A DNA stretch of 64,000 nucleotides from Tanytarsus gracilentus (GCA_038502055.1 JAXRKN010000044.1:10809501-10873500), one strand, 5' to 3'. Shown: positions 35,748 through 61,802, counted from the first letter of the stretch. Translations and numbers: made by a program. Notes: generated by a model not told the origin, from the letters alone.

Positions 35748-36314
35748 ATGACTTCAACTCGTCCGATTGTTGATCTAATTCGAAGAGAATCATTTTCTGC
35801 GTGCCATCGACTTCATAGGTAAGCTAAAGTGAGTGAAAATTTCATGTGAAAAAAACTCTAAGAATCAACTTTTTGCAGCCCACGCTTGAGCGACGAAGAG
35901 AATCGAGAAATCTACGGAAAGTGTAACAACGAGAATGGCCATGGACATAACTATACTGTTGAAGTAAGACTACGGGGTCACGTCGATCCAAAGACTGGCA
36001 TGGTAATGAATTTAACTGAGCTAAAGTCAGTCATTGAGCGATGCATTATGAAACCGCTGGACCACAAGAATCTCGATAAAGATGTTCCCTATTTCAAGCT
36101 CGTACCAAGCACCACTGAAAATGTGGCTGTATATGTCTATGACTCTGTCAAGAAAGCTCTTTTTAAACCCGAATTGCTCTATGAGGTGAAAATTTATGAG
36201 ACTGATAAGAACTTTTTCGTCTATCGTGGCAAAACCAAGCACATCTACAACAACGACTCCCGAAGATCACCTGAAAACATTTGCTCGAATTTATCGTCAG
36301 ACTCTGACTCATAA
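35748..36314 (+). CDS. pr: 6-pyruvoyl tetrahydropterin synthase (purple)
   Basis: PTPS converts 7,8-dihydroneopterin triphosphate to 6-pyruvoyl tetrahydropterin, the second step of tetrahydrobiopterin synthesis; in flies it also feeds drosopterin eye pigments. Two exons, 35748-35818 and 35879-36314, give 168 residues. Zinc ligands are present as the His in SFSACHRLHS and the HxH of GHGHNY. The catalytic Cys sits in YGKCNNENGHGHNY, and the Asp-His pair of the triad in KPLDHKNLD. A Thr-Thr-Glu-Asn motif (PSTTENVAVYVYD) is also in family position. The length is close to other insect PTPS, with a Ser/Asp-rich extension of about 15 residues at the C-terminus. AATAAA at 36500-36505 is a likely polyadenylation signal. 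Confidence 0.97.
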
Positions 36315-37160
36315 AATTATAATTTACTCAATGAATTCCGCCGCAAAGTAAACAATAGATGATAATTTATTTGATAAGCTATACAAAAATCATCTGTTGC
36401 ACTGTGATGTGTTAAAGGTCATGTTTGTTGTTAGAAAAAATTGCTACGCAGCATTTTAAATTGAAAGTGTACATCTGTAATTAATCTCTATTCGAGTTCA
36501 ATAAAAAAAATCGTTGCATTTTTCTAAAGATATCTGTCATAATTTTATTACTTTTAGTTTCAGCTACATGGAGCGAGGATAAAGAAGATTTTTTAGCAAA
36601 AAAGTTATTTCATATCACGTATTTCATTTGTTGGATATAAAGCAACCTGGATGTAATAAAATTTTAATTTGAAGGAATTTCAATTAGCTGACTTTTATCT
36701 TTCTTGGAAGAACTTGAGTGAATTTTCATCGCTCATTAAAATGCGATGTTGATAATTTACTTTTGAACTGTTCGGTAATTTTAAAGCATTATAATTATTT
36801 TCAGTTTCATCTAATTAAAATCCCTTCGAATATTTTCAAACAATTTTTATTCGAGAAATTTAAAATTTCTAAAAGCTTTCATGTATTCATAAGCTCTCTA
36901 TATTTATGAGTTAAAATTTTGGAAGAATATTTTTAAAATCTTGACGATTATTTAAATTTAATAGCCAAATTTTTAATATTTTATAAAAAATAAAATAACT
37001 TCCTGAATTAATTTAAATTTTAATTAAATAATTTGAGAAATTATACAAATAATTAATATTCAAGTGAATTTCTTTGAACTTTCGATTTATAAATTATAAT
37101 TAGCGTTATTATCGCCTTCAAACGCCTCATTTTCGAGAAAATCACAAATTCATCACTTTT
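36315..37160. other. Convergent 3' flanks of the PTPS and ceramidase genes
   Basis: The two genes end toward each other. The stretch holds the PTPS 3' UTR with AATAAA at 36500-36505 and an AT-rich remainder. No other feature is recognised. Confidence 0.5.
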
Positions 37161-38522
37161 CTAATCACTACTGAACTTATCGCGAAATTCAATGTAAGGA
37201 ATTCCGATGAACTTTGGCCATGAAGATCCTTTTGGCCAGTAAGACAAAATTGGTTGGAGTGTTGGTCGCTCAATTTGAACATAGAAATAAGCAAATAATA
37301 CGCAACAAGCATATGAGGATAAGAAGATTAACACATGCCATGCAGCATGCAGGAAAGTCACACGAATAGATGTATAAAATTCACAAAACATCCGGTCGTT
37401 GAACCAAAGCGTGACAGCACAAACCTAAAATGATAAAATTATGAATAGAGTGATTTACTAAAATAATCTTTATATACCATTAAAACGAGTGAGCGAATGC
37501 CCAAGTCCCAAACATCTGTTTCCTTATATTTGATGCGTCCGAGCTCCGCACAAAGTAAGCATACAGTTGGAATTATCAATGTCATTAGTGCAAATGCATT
37601 GACGTAAGGCCGCCACACACTCAAAATCGAAGCTGAGGTACTCAGCGTCAGCAATACAGTTGCGAATACAAATCGATTTTTTAGGAAGTTCGGTAGATTG
37701 TGACGAGGACAGAAGAGAATCATCGTCAGTGTGTAGCTGAATCATAAAAATTAAATGTCGCAATTACTCAATTTAAAAAAAGTTATTTGTGACTTACACC
37801 CAGAGAATTGAAAGTTCATCCAACAATTGACCCATAAGTGAGAGCGTGGCGTGGAAATAAGCGCTGCTTATGCCAACAAAAATCAAAAGACCCCAAACCA
37901 AGTGAATTCCCGGCGACACTTTTTTCGCAAAGTCCCGAAAGAGGTACATCAAAATGGGTGGAACGATTATGAAGACCAAGTTGCTTAACTAAAAGTGAAA
38001 AATGAACAATAAAAAAATTAATTAGCGTAAAGTTGATAAAATGAGCTGAGGACAATGACACATGTGAGATTGCTTTCGTGATAAAACTTTATGAAAATTT
38101 AAATTTCTAAGTTATTAAATTTCTATTTAAAAAACTTGAATTCATTATGAGATTGCCACATGGTTCATTTCCCATCGAAGTAAATAATTGACAAAATATG
38201 TCGCACATGGCGATAACAGAAAATTAAAAAATAATTATTTTACAGTATTGTAGAATTCTGCGACTGAAATGAGAAAGATTAATAATTAGGTACTTTTGCG
38301 AAAATTTTTAAATCACTGGCATAATTACCATTTTGTGTGATTTTGTAATTGCCCTCGCACCAGTCTAAAAAAAATTGAACGAGAAGATTTTTTAGTGAAA
38401 GTTATGACAATTTTATGACGCAATAAAAGGTCAAAGAGAATTATAATTGACAAATTGAACGCACCGACGGGAGAAGTGTGCCAATTTAGACTCTCTCGGA
38501 ATCCAGCCTCACCAACAGACAT
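37161..38522 (-). CDS. bwa: Alkaline ceramidase (brain washing-like)
   Basis: Alkaline ceramidases are seven-transmembrane ER/Golgi enzymes that split ceramide to sphingosine and fatty acid using a buried zinc. Six exons, 38465-38522, 38329-38364, 38244-38263, 37798-37988, 37478-37736 and 37161-37424, join in phase to 275 residues, the usual family length. The N-terminus has the conserved WCE motif (SPVDWCEGNY) and AEFYNTLSN. The catalytic block reads SAYFHATLSL then DELSILWVY, and the zinc-binding pair is HAAWHVL; together these supply the family's His, Asp and Ser residues. Exon 3 is only 20 nt (AEFYNT), so automated annotation may miss it. Hydrophobic segments match multiple membrane spans. 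Confidence 0.95.
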
Positions 38523-39819
38523 GTTTTTACAAAAATCAATTCACGACTGAAAAATTAATTCGATTTTTTGAAAGATAAACCTTTTTTATCACTCGATGAG
38601 ATTAAATTGGATTTTTTGATCGATTAGATAAGCACAGCTAGAAGGAGAGCTGCTTAATGAGTAAAGAGTCTCACATATAAATTATTTTAATTGAAAACCT
38701 TAACACAATTTAAGTGCGAATCGAACAAACGAGAAAGAATGACTGCTATAGTGTTCATACACGAAAAACTCATAACAAAAAATATATAAAAATCATCTGG
38801 TTGCTTTGTTATTTAATAAAAATAAGAGAATAAGAGAAAAAAGAGAGACTTTATCAAAAGAGAGCGAAAGTCTGAACGCATAGATTTGAAAAAGTTTGTA
38901 ACGAGTTTTTTTGACACGCTGAAAATAAAGTTTTTAAAAATTTATTTATTTTCCATCAGATTCTTCCATAACTTTATTTTATTTTTCCTTTTTAAATTTT
39001 ATTTACAAGCAAATTTTTATCAATGTATCAAAACTTTTTAATCTTATTGCTTATCAAATTTATTATTCTAAACTAAAATTTAAACATTCATGCCAATGTA
39101 GAGAAGGGATAAGAAAAATTGTGTATTATGGTAACTTTTTTTATAGTCGTCATTAACATTCAAATCTATGTGTATTTTACTTAAAATTATAAATAGATTT
39201 TAACCTCAAAATTTAATATATTTCACAAAGTTCTTAAATATCCCTAAAATATGAAGAAAATTGTTCTTAACACCAATGACTCGTTAATAAAAAAATATTT
39301 TTACTCAAACTGTAAAAGTCTTTTTTTGTGTGTCGATTGTTGCTTGGAAGTTTTATCATTTTATAATTTAAAAAGATTTTCCATTTAAAATTTTGTCGTT
39401 TTCGTTTGTAAATTTTGTGTTCCATTTTTGATCTAAATTTTCTTTTGTCTAATTTTTGGTGACCATTTCTAACGTCTTAGGTTTTTTATTTAATGGCCAT
39501 AAATTATTCTCCTTCAAACTGATTTTAATTTTGTAAATTTTGTAAATTCACAAAAATTATAGACTCGAAATTTCCTGGACATTTTCACTCTCGGTTAAAT
39601 TGAAATATTTTACAAAAGCAATTTTTCTTAACAATATTTAATTTTAGACACACGCAATAAATCTAAATGATTATTAAATAGAGAATGATTTTGAAGGATG
39701 TGTGCAAAAAAATGAGGAGGTAATTTTAACTTTATTTTTTACAACAAAACTTTGATCTTCTTCTTTTCCTTAAAAAATTTAATATCAACATGGTTTTGTG
39801 AAATAAAAAATTCTAAGTC
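38523..39819. other. Intergenic region between ceramidase promoter and Ptr 3' end
   Basis: AT-rich sequence without gene signals. A TTTATT at 39731-39736 reads AATAAA on the minus strand, about 85 bp past the Ptr stop codon. Upstream of the ceramidase ATG no TATA box is obvious. Confidence 0.5.
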
Positions 39820-51853
<12,034 letters not shown>

Positions 51854-54800
51854 CTGAAAATAAGTTCAGTTAATTAATAAAATTAATGCTTGATTTAATT
51901 TAATTGAGAAAAAATCGAGGGTGAAAAATTTAATTTAATTTTTTTACAACTTAGTTTTTTAAATGGTTCAATGTCAAGTTAAATTTGAGGCAATTACGTT
52001 CCTGGATTTTGTTAATAAACTTTAAAATATTATTAGGTTCAAAATTTATTAATTAAATAAATTTTCTGTCGCTCATTCTTTCACGGTCGTTCTAAAAATT
52101 CACTCACTCATGAAATCGCATCCGTTAGTCCATAATTAATTGTTATTGATTAGTGAATTTTGTAAATATCTTTATTCGAACTTAATAGCGCATAATTAAC
52201 AGCTTTTTAATTGCATAATGATCTTTTTTAGATTTTAGCGAAGAGTTTGGCAAAAAAAATCATAATTGAACAGCAAAATGATTTCAACTTGGGTGAGTTG
52301 CTGCAACTTTGGACAAATACATCGAATATGTATTTAAAAGAGTTACATAAAGTGCGAATTGGCGTTTGAAATGTGATTGAAGTGCATGCAAGACCGGCAG
52401 AAAAAGAGACAGAGAGATTTTAACACTTGATATAGTTTTCAAATGTCGACGATCATGCTGTGCTGAATTTTCATTCATGTCCATCAACCTGCTGACCTAT
52501 TGCCATGATATATTTCTAGTTTTCATCAATACCTACAAGACATTATGATTGTCTACTGAGGCGGTTGTCAGTAGTTGGTAAAGAGGACGTAATTAAGCTC
52601 GAGAATAGTTAGTGATGGGGTCAAAAGATCAATGGTTGGTAAATTTTAAATATTTTTATAGAAAAATTAATTTTTAAAAATTAAAAATTGCAAATTTTTT
52701 CTACATTAATTTTTCTTCTTCACATACATTTTAGATAATTTTGTATATCATGGAAGTACATGCTCAGCATTCGCAAATCAGTCTGATGACGACAACACAG
52801 TGAATGACTGACAACATTAAATGTGCTCCTAAAGTTTTTATTAATTTTACAATTGCATAAGAGTGTTTAAGTGTGTCTTTTTTTGCATATATGGCCGAAC
52901 AGTAACCGTGGTGTGTGTATGTGGTTGTGTTTGTATGGCTTAAAATGTTTAAACTCAATGATTAAAGTATCGCGACTTGTAATCGATATTTTTGTATGTT
53001 TTAACGGTCACTAAAAAAAGACTTACATCACATTTTCCACAAACTTTTTTGCTCTCAAAAGCTTTTAGTCAAAAAGAGGAAATTAAAATGACAAAAATAT
53101 TTTTTTTCTCTGAAAACTACTGTGAAGAGCTAAATAGCGTAAAATTAAAGTTGAATTAATCAAACTTTATGCTCACATAATCAAATAATTCACTAATCGA
53201 TTAAGGTACCACGCATATTACAATGAAATAAAAATATTGACTTAAGTGTGTCATTATGTGAACGATGAGAGTTGAGTGTAAGATGAGATTGAAAGTGTGC
53301 ATGCAACTCAAAAAAAGTTTTTTTAAATATCTCTGAAATTAATGAGAATAAGAAAGTAAAGAGAAAAAGGTAATTTCAACCCTCAATTTAGGAAAGCAGG
53401 TAGAAAGGGATTTCCTTCAGATCTTTGTTGCGCATCAGTTTTTTAACCTGCCATTTAAAGTGACTTCAACTTTTGAGGTAAAATTTCTAGGATTGTAAAA
53501 CTTTAAGGGGTGAAAACTCGAAAAATAATTAAGTTATTATAGAGATTGAAAAATTCAATTTTAAAATATTTAGAACAATTTTTAAAAAATTATAATTTAA
53601 TAAAAAAATCAACAGTGTTCATCCCCTGTTTAAAGGATTTTTTGCACAAGAATCTTTTTTCCAATTTTCTTTCAATGTCATAAACAATGCAATATAGAAA
53701 CGGCTGCCTGTTAGTTTCGCCTGTGGGGGAACAACAAGGCAGTTTCAGATGAAGTAACTGAACTATTATCTCGAAGAGGCCAAAGTATGAGCTTGAAAAA
53801 AAGAATGCCAAATTTTTTGAGTGAAAAAAAATCTCGCTGATGACTTAACTTAACATTCACATTATTTTTTACAGCTTCACTAGGTCAGTGCTTTAATTAA
53901 ATTTTCACAGAATAATTATTTTGAAAATTAATAAAAAAAATTGGAATAATTAAACTGCACATTTTAACGAACATTATAGGAAAGCTGGAAAATTTTAAGT
54001 TGTAAAAAATTAAACCAAGTTTGAGTGTCTATTAAATCTTAATAATTTCTCATTTTTAAAAAATCACTTTGATTGAGTTCGAATCTCATACATTTAAAAA
54101 ATTAAATTTGGTTTTGAAGAGTTTTTTTGCAATTTTTGAAAATCCAGTTTCGTAAATCATTCTTAGAATATGCACACATAAAATATGAGTGCCAACATAA
54201 CCAGTGTAATTAGCAATATCTCGACCTTGTCAAGTCATAATTTTACATTAATGTTCCATTTTTTCTCTCCAAAGAGTTCAAAAAAATTCTTCCTCGATCA
54301 CCACATAAAGAACATTTTTAAGGCGATCGGCAATTAATTATTTTTTAAATCGTACCTTGAATATGTGTGGTGAGTAAGAACACGCCAAAAAGTATAATGA
54401 AAGACAATTGAACAATTGTCGAAAATCACGAGCGCACTAGTTAACTTTTTTGTTGATCCTCAAATATGCAGTAAATTATCAAGAACTAATTTGTCTGTGT
54501 CTACCGATCACTTTTTGCTTATTCATAAACACTTCACTTATTTAATTCCTAGACGACGTCATGTAATGCTTTTATTGCCTTTTGCATGTACACTCAAATA
54601 TTTTTATTTAGGTGACTCTCTCACTTGACCAGATCGGTAGTCATTATTCCTCAATTTGCTGATTTAAAAAATATTCATTCACTAAATTTATTTTCATATG
54701 CAAAGTCGCGAACGATGACGAGTGGATGTTCCCGTTAATCAAGTTAAAATTACACTTTAATATTTGTTTGTTTGGTCTGTCCCTCTTTTTTTCACAATGA

Positions 54801-56386
54801 CACTTTATTTATTTTTTATTTTTTGGTGCACTCGATGCACTTGAGTTTTTTTTGAAAAGTAAAATTATGCAACTTTTAAATTTTTTCGGATGCACAAAAA
54901 TAATTTCTCTTAATCCCTTCACTTTTTTATTATTTTTTTCCCGAATAGCACCGTTAAATCGCTTTTACTTTCTTAAATTCTTTAAAACTCCCGACCTGAT
55001 AAACATGGACTGAAGAAAAGTAAAAAAGTGTCGCAAGCGAAGCAGCGAACAAGTTGCATTTAAAAGTGAATATGTATAAAAATTTCTAGGACACCATCCA
55101 GAGAACAAACACACACACTCGAGTCCGAATAATATTTTTTTAAAGCACGTTATTTTTTAACATCTGAACGATCAGACGTCTCAACAGCAACTAAACATGC
55201 TCATGTGCTCATGCTATCGATTGTGAATGTTATGAGGAAAGCAAAAATGAGAAGAATTTAAATGCTGAGAGAAATTTTTAAATCGCTGGATTAAATTAAA
55301 TCTGAGTTGACATTTTTCTTGCATTAAATTATGAATTAAAAATTTTATGAATTTTTAAATTTTAACTGTCATAATTTTATTTAATGAGAATTCATTCGAT
55401 TTTATTAAAAATCTTTGAAATTGACTAATTATTAATATCTAATAATGAATTTAAATCTCACGATTAAAATGACCTACATTACAGAAATTTTTGAGATAAA
55501 ATATAAAATGAGCATGTTTACTTACAATTTTTATTTTTGCTTGAATATCAGCACATAACCAGTTGATTCTCTCTCAAAGGGGCTCTCTCTTTCTCCCACA
55601 TGTTCAGTTGATTGAAGAAATTTCCAGCGTGCAGCGATGATATGAGAAAAGGAAAAGCATTAAAATTTATTGTGCATTAGGAATTTAAATTTTGAAATTG
55701 TTGCGAGATCATTCTTGAACTTTATTGGTGTTTCTTGCAAAAAATTTATTTAGGAAACAATTTGCACAATGTCATCAAGGCTATCAATTAATAGTCATTT
55801 TATTTAGAGTCATTAAACTTTTTTTCACCTCATAAGCCTTTCGTGTTTATTCTCAATTATTCTTGATCCATCGATGACTATTAAAAAGTGAAACCCAACT
55901 TTTTTTTGGTTTCTTCAACTTTATGAATTTCAATAGAAATATGAGCAGGAGTGTGTGTAAATGTTTAATGAGGCAAGTTTCGAAAAACAAGAAGTGCAAT
56001 TATTTGTCATTTTACCGATATGTGCATGCGATGTTTTTGCAAACTTGTGATAATGTATGATTTAAAATGAATTTTTGATTTTAAATTTTAAATTTTTTAA
56101 CATTAAGGTTACTTATACATAAAAATAAATTTTCTAAACAATTTTGAAATTTAACATTTCTCAATTTTAATATTTTTTGCAAACACGAATTAATCATCCC
56201 CTAAACTCTCTCTCACTCACTCATGCAAGATCATACAAACATTATTTTACGTAAAACGTATACGTAAGCATAAATTTTTACGTAACGCCCTTGCGAAAAT
56301 TTCAAATCATCTCAAAATTATTTTGCTGATGTCGTGGAAATTTTTAATTTTTCTTTAATTTCTTGCCATTTTAAGTTGAAATCAAC
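51854..56386. other. Divergent upstream region of Ptr and p115
   Basis: This 4.5-kb stretch should contain the Ptr leader exon and promoter and the p115 promoter. Coding ORFs are not supportable. A donor-like AATATTCAAG|GTACG on the minus strand near 54356-54370 could end a Ptr 5' UTR exon. A cluster of TACGTA motifs lies at 56247-56285 near p115. The rest shows no structure. Confidence 0.5.
56247..56285. promoter_or_regulatory. Cluster of three TTACGTAA-type (PAR-bZIP/D-box) sites before p115
   Basis: TTACGTAA occurs exactly at 56247-56254 and 56278-56285, with ATACGTAA between them at 56260-56267, all within 39 bp and about 100-140 bp upstream of the p115 ATG. TTACGTAA is the known binding site of PAR-domain bZIP factors such as Vrille and Pdp1 in flies. 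Use of these sites in vivo is inference. Confidence 0.5.
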
Positions 56387-59149
56387 ATGAATTTCTTCAA
56401 GAGTGGCTTGCAAAGTGTTCTCGGCACCGCTGAAACACCAGAACAAGCGACGGGAGCAGAAACTGTAAGTTTTATAGCGAAATTATTATTTTCATATTAG
56501 TTAAAAATTTTATTTTAGGTGGAAAGACTCGTAGATCGAGTTCAATCATCGACATTGCTTGATGATAGAAGAGATGCATGTCGAGCGCTAAAAGCACTAT
56601 CGAAAAAACACCGCGTTGAGGTGGGAGCACAAGCAATGGTCGCTCTTTGCTCGGTGCTGGAAGGCGATAGAAGTGATAATGAAATTGTTGGATACTGCTT
56701 GGACACTCTCTGCAACATAACAACGAGAGAACAATTCGAGGAAGAAATGGACAATCCTCATGTCACTGACAACATAGGAGAACAATTTACGGAAATGTTC
56801 ATTAAAAATCCGGACAACATCAGTTTAGTTCTCAGCCATCTCGAGGAATATGATTTTCGAGTGAGATGGTCAGCGATTAAGCTTCTCACGTGCTTGCTCG
56901 AAAACAGAACTAAGGAGATACAGGAGGTGGTGCTTGTTAGTCCAATGGGTGTTTCAAGGCTCATGGATCTGCTGGTGGATAGTCGAGAAATTATCAGAAA
57001 CGATGCATTGCTGCTGCTAATTCAGGTACGTGAGATTTGACCTTAAGAACGATGACTTGATATTAAATACTTTCTCTCATTCAGCTCACAAAAGGAAATG
57101 TCAACATACAAAAAATTGTTGCATTCGAAAATGGTTTCGATAAACTCTACGATGTTATCAATGAGGAGGGATGTTCTGATGGCGGAATCGTAGTCGAAGA
57201 TTGTCTTCTGCTTATGCTTAATTTACTAAAAAACAATTCAAGTAATCAGCAATTCTTCAAGGAAGGCTCTTACATCCAGCGTATCGCACCAATGTTTATT
57301 TTATCGCCCGAGGTCGAGGAACTTGGAATGACACCACAAAAAGTATCTAATCTCCACTGTATGCTTCAAATTATTCGTGTTCTGGTTTCACCAAATAATT
57401 CACAGCAAAACATTGGTGCGTGCCAGAAAATCATGAGAAGTTGTGGCCTCCTCGAGACCCTCTGTAAAATGTTAATGAGCTCTGGTATTCCACCTGACAT
57501 TTTAACGGAAACGATCAACACTGTCGCTGAAATTGCAAGAGGTAAAAATAATTTATGTTCTTATGATTTAAAATAACAAATCTTTTTAGGCGATTCAAAC
57601 AACCAACAATATTTTAGTGAGGTCATGGCACCAGGCACACCACCACGACCCGCTATAGTCATTCTTTTAATGTCAATGGTCAACGAGAAGCAACCACTTG
57701 TGCTTCGCTGTGCAGTCCTCTACTGTTTCCAATGTTTTCTCTATCGCAATGAGGTCGGTCAAAATGATTTAATTCATACACTCTTACCGTCATCGAAAGA
57801 AGCGTCGAGTGGTCTCACAGCCGGTCAGTTACTATGTGGAGGATTATTTAGTGTCGATGCCCTTTCCAATTGGTTCTCGGCCGTCTCACTCTCACAAGCT
57901 CTTGTTGAGAATAAAAATCAAAAAGAGCAATTGCTAAGAAGTCTCGTGGCCACCTCGTCAAGCTCCCATCCAGTATCGCTTCTTCAACAATGTTTCAATC
58001 TTCTCCAGCAAGGACAGTATAAGCATCAAAGTAAAATCGGTATTCTCATGTTTTTATCAATTTGGCTAACGCAGTGTGAATTGGCCGTACGCGCATTCTT
58101 ATCCATTAACGGCACAATAAGTTTCTTGATTGCACAAATCACCGCCAACGAACATGACGAGAATGAATATTTAATCCAAGGTTGTTGCGCATTCCTAATG
58201 GGCATTTGCATACAGTTTAATGACAACGCAATCGAGGGTCATCGACGTGATGATTTGTGCCAATTGCTCATAAAACGCATCGGTCTCGAGACCTTTTCCT
58301 CCAAATTGAGCGAAGTCAGTCGTCATGAGAGCTACAGCAAAGCGGGCAAACAGCCACAAATAAGAATTAAATCTGCATCGGATTTACTTCTCGATTATGA
58401 ATTTTGTAAACTTTTCAAGTCGCTCGAAGGTAATTTTGTGATATCTCTTTTAAAAAATTATCTAACTTTTTTATCAACAGCGACAATAACCAAAACTGTG
58501 ACAAATTTCACCAACGGAAATGAGACGGTTAATGAGCTAAGTCAAGAGGCATCGAGTCTAGTCGCTCAATATAAGAACATCATTCGTGAGCAAGACCATA
58601 AAATTCAGACGCTCAATGAAAAGTTGAAACAATTACACTTGCAGAATGAGAACATCACGGTAAATTATATTTTTCATAATTGTTGCACATTTTTTTAAAC
58701 TCATATTTCGCACGAACCAGACAAAATTAACTGAAACGCAAGCCTCAATGAGCAAAGTCAGTGATCAGAATATATTGCTGCGAGCACAATTAACAGCAGC
58801 ATCAACTGGACAGCAGCAAAATGGATTTCCAGATCAATCTGCGCGAATAGCTGAGCTCGAGAATCAAATCGTGTCATTAATGAATGAAAAAATTCATCAC
58901 GACACGCGAATCAGCTTCTACGAGGCAGAAAATGCTCGACTATTGACTGAAATTGAGCAATTTAAGAAGATTAGTGGTGATTTGGACGAAGTGAGGAATG
59001 AAAAAAGTGAAAAAATCGAAAAAACTGGTAAAGAGCAAGATGATATCGAAGACTTACTCGAATTGCTAGCTGACCAAGATAATAAATTGATTGAATACAA
59101 AAAACGACTAAAAATTCTCGGTCAACCTGTCTCCGATGACGAAGACTAA
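56387..59149 (+). CDS. p115: General vesicular transport factor p115 (Uso1)
   Basis: p115 is a Golgi tether for ER-derived vesicles that binds Rab1, GM130 and SNAREs. Six exons, 56387-56464, 56519-57025, 57085-57541, 57590-58429, 58481-58659 and 58721-59149, give 829 residues, matching Drosophila p115 in size. The start MNFFKSGLQSVLGTAETPEQ and the motif VERLVDRVQSSTLLDDRRDA are diagnostic. The first 630 or so residues form the armadillo-like globular head (for example YDFRVRWSAIKLLTCLLENR). After that comes a coiled coil (SSLVAQYKNIIREQDHKIQT, then a long Glu/Lys/Leu heptad region). The protein ends in a short acidic tail (PVSDDED), as expected for GM130/giantin binding. AATAAA at 59268-59273 follows the stop by about 120 bp. 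Confidence 0.97.
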
Positions 59150-61802
59150 GACAGAACATAGAAATTCCAATTTTTATTGCTATCCCATTACAAGCATAAA
59201 ATTATTTTTCGTTATTTTTCCATTTATGAGAATATTACGTGTATATGTGACTCCGATTATGAGAAAGAATAAAATGTTATTATTTAAAAAATAGTTTTGA
59301 CATTTTTGGGGGAATTTTAAAAAAATCAACTTTTGAGATTGTTGGAACAATTTAAAAAATGAAACAATTTCTATTTTTAAAAATTCCAAGAAAAAAAATA
59401 AGGATTCAAACTTATAATTTTAACAAACAAAAGATTATTTTTTTTGAATTTCAAACCGTTAAATAAATTATCCCAAACCTAAATCTTTTAAGAAATTAAT
59501 TAAATTTTGAACTCATCACAAGCTTAGCCAGAGATTTAAACACCATCAGCACTCGAATGCCCTAAAACTCGATATCTTTAAGGAACTTAAAAAATCTCAT
59601 TATGGAATTTCTACCTGCATGCGGAGGAGAGAAAACGAAGATGATGATCAAAACATAAACCGAATAAATGAGAAAGAGAGCATCAAGCACCTAAATTTTT
59701 TAAAAGATTTTTTCAGTTAATAAACATCAATACACAGGTACTCGAATTGTCTGTCTCTCTCCCCTACACATAGCAGTGACTGTGCGTGTATGAGAGAGGC
59801 AACAAGTTGTACGAATAAAAGAACGTTGTGGAATGGCAAATCTCACAAAAATTAAAGCTCTTTTAACATGTTTTTACACTTGTAGCCGTTTAGTTGTCTG
59901 TTGAATCTCTCTCGGTTGAGTTCGCTTTTTTTATTGTCTCAAAGACTTTATAAGATTTTTTTAAAACGGAAAAAATAGAAAGTGCCTATTAATATTCAAA
60001 TTGTATACAAACAAGAAGGTAAACGGCTTAAGAGATTAGCTAAAAAGTTCTTTTGGGTTCTTGAAGACTCACGTGGGATGTGGCAAAGATTATTAAATTG
60101 GAATTTCTTCAAAAGTGAAGCACACAATTTTGGAATGGCAAACCAAAGATGGATTTTTCGACTGTGGCGAAAAAAAAGAAACTCGATTCTTAAATGATTT
60201 ATTTCTCATTCAATGTGAGACATTGCGAAAATGTTAAAAGTAGATCGAAATTTTTAGTGTAAAAATTTAAAAGAAAATTTTATCGAAAAAAAAAAGTTCT
60301 CAACAAAGAAGAAATTGTGAAAACCAGTTTTACAAAAATAAAATAAAATCCACAACACAACTCGCGAGTGAGGAAAAAAATTCAAATATTGAAATGCTGA
60401 ATAAGTTGCAATAAATCTGGACGAAAAGAATACAACTACGCTTGCACATAAATGCACATGAGGAAGTTGGAAGTTGTATGCACAATGCAGTGCTGCACAA
60501 TTTAACATTAGCTTTATGAGAAACATCTCTCTCTCGCACTCACTTCCTGATTAATTTTAATTAATTTATAAAAGGCGAAATTTTCAAATTTGTTTCGTGA
60601 AGTGAGATGGGAAATTTTATTATTGTTAAATTGCGTATTGAAGGGCCTTCATGATTGTTAAATTGTTAACATGAATTTGATGTGAACGATATAATTTTTT
60701 TTTATTAAGAGGAACATGAGAAATTATGGAAGAAAAAAAGATTGATGCTGCAGTCAATGCTGGCATTTAACATCAGGGCTCATAAATTAACTATTAAATT
60801 CTCTTTTATTTTGATTACGAACTTTTCTGACGAAAATTGATGAGAAAATATTTTTTATGAATTTTTAAAACTAAAATTTACAACACAAAGTTGAAATTGT
60901 CGTATGCATAAAATTATTTTACTATAAATCTGAATTAAAGTTTTTTTCTCAAACTTTAAAAAAAATTATCTCAGCATTTGTTTTATTTATTTAAAGTATT
61001 TTAAATTAATTTTTTTTGCTCAACTTTAACTGTCGAACAAATTCCAGAACATAATTTCATCCAATTCCACCCTTCATTACTTCACATTATTTCGTTTCGC
61101 GGTAAAAATTCTCTTCTACGCCCCCTTTCAATATTTTACAAAGCAACAAATTATGAACACAACCGTACGCATAATAAATTTTGTAACGTTCATAATCGGC
61201 ATAGAGAGAAAGAGCTTTTTTCAATACACAATAAGAATCGCATCCGTGTAGTTGTGACCATCAACATAACTTTAACTTATGCTGAGCACATGTGAGTGAG
61301 AGAGAATTTCGCAACACGCATACAGAAATAATTTTGAGGGTCTCTCTCTCATGTAACGAATTTATTTATGTTTATGGCTCTTCATACTCTCTTCGTAGAG
61401 AAATCACATGCATGTCGTTATGTATGATTCACCCCATACATAACTTATACTCGTTATACTCTTCTAATTTCGATCGTTTGTGTCGCATCTAACGAACAGC
61501 TGTAAGAAATTTATGCGTTAAAAAGTTATCACACAAAAAAAATATCGTTTCTCATTCATGTTAGACAGCTCAATATGCGCTGATGGTCGATCGAATGTTA
61601 ATTGAACAATTAAGAAGAAATTTCGAGCTCTCGTGCGGCAATTTGAATTTTAATTAAACTCAATTAAACGGTGTGAAGTGAAAACGAAAACATTTGTTAA
61701 GTGAGAAAGTGAAATTGTGGCCAGTGTTGCATAAACTTTTTTCGATAACAATGACAAAGTGAAAAGCGGCTTGTTTTGCTTGTGAAAATAAAATTAGAAA
61801 AT
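59150..61802. other. Intergenic region between p115 and wide awake
   Basis: It holds the p115 3' UTR to about 59290 and the upstream region of the wide awake gene. An ORF at 59982-60197 has no ATG start and no family likeness. No repeats or RNA genes are recognised. The last 200 bp before 61803 are likely 5' UTR or promoter. Confidence 0.5.

Noticed and set aside
59982..60197. 71-codon ORF between p115 and wake
   Set aside because: It starts at GTG, has no family likeness and a low-complexity Lys/Arg end.
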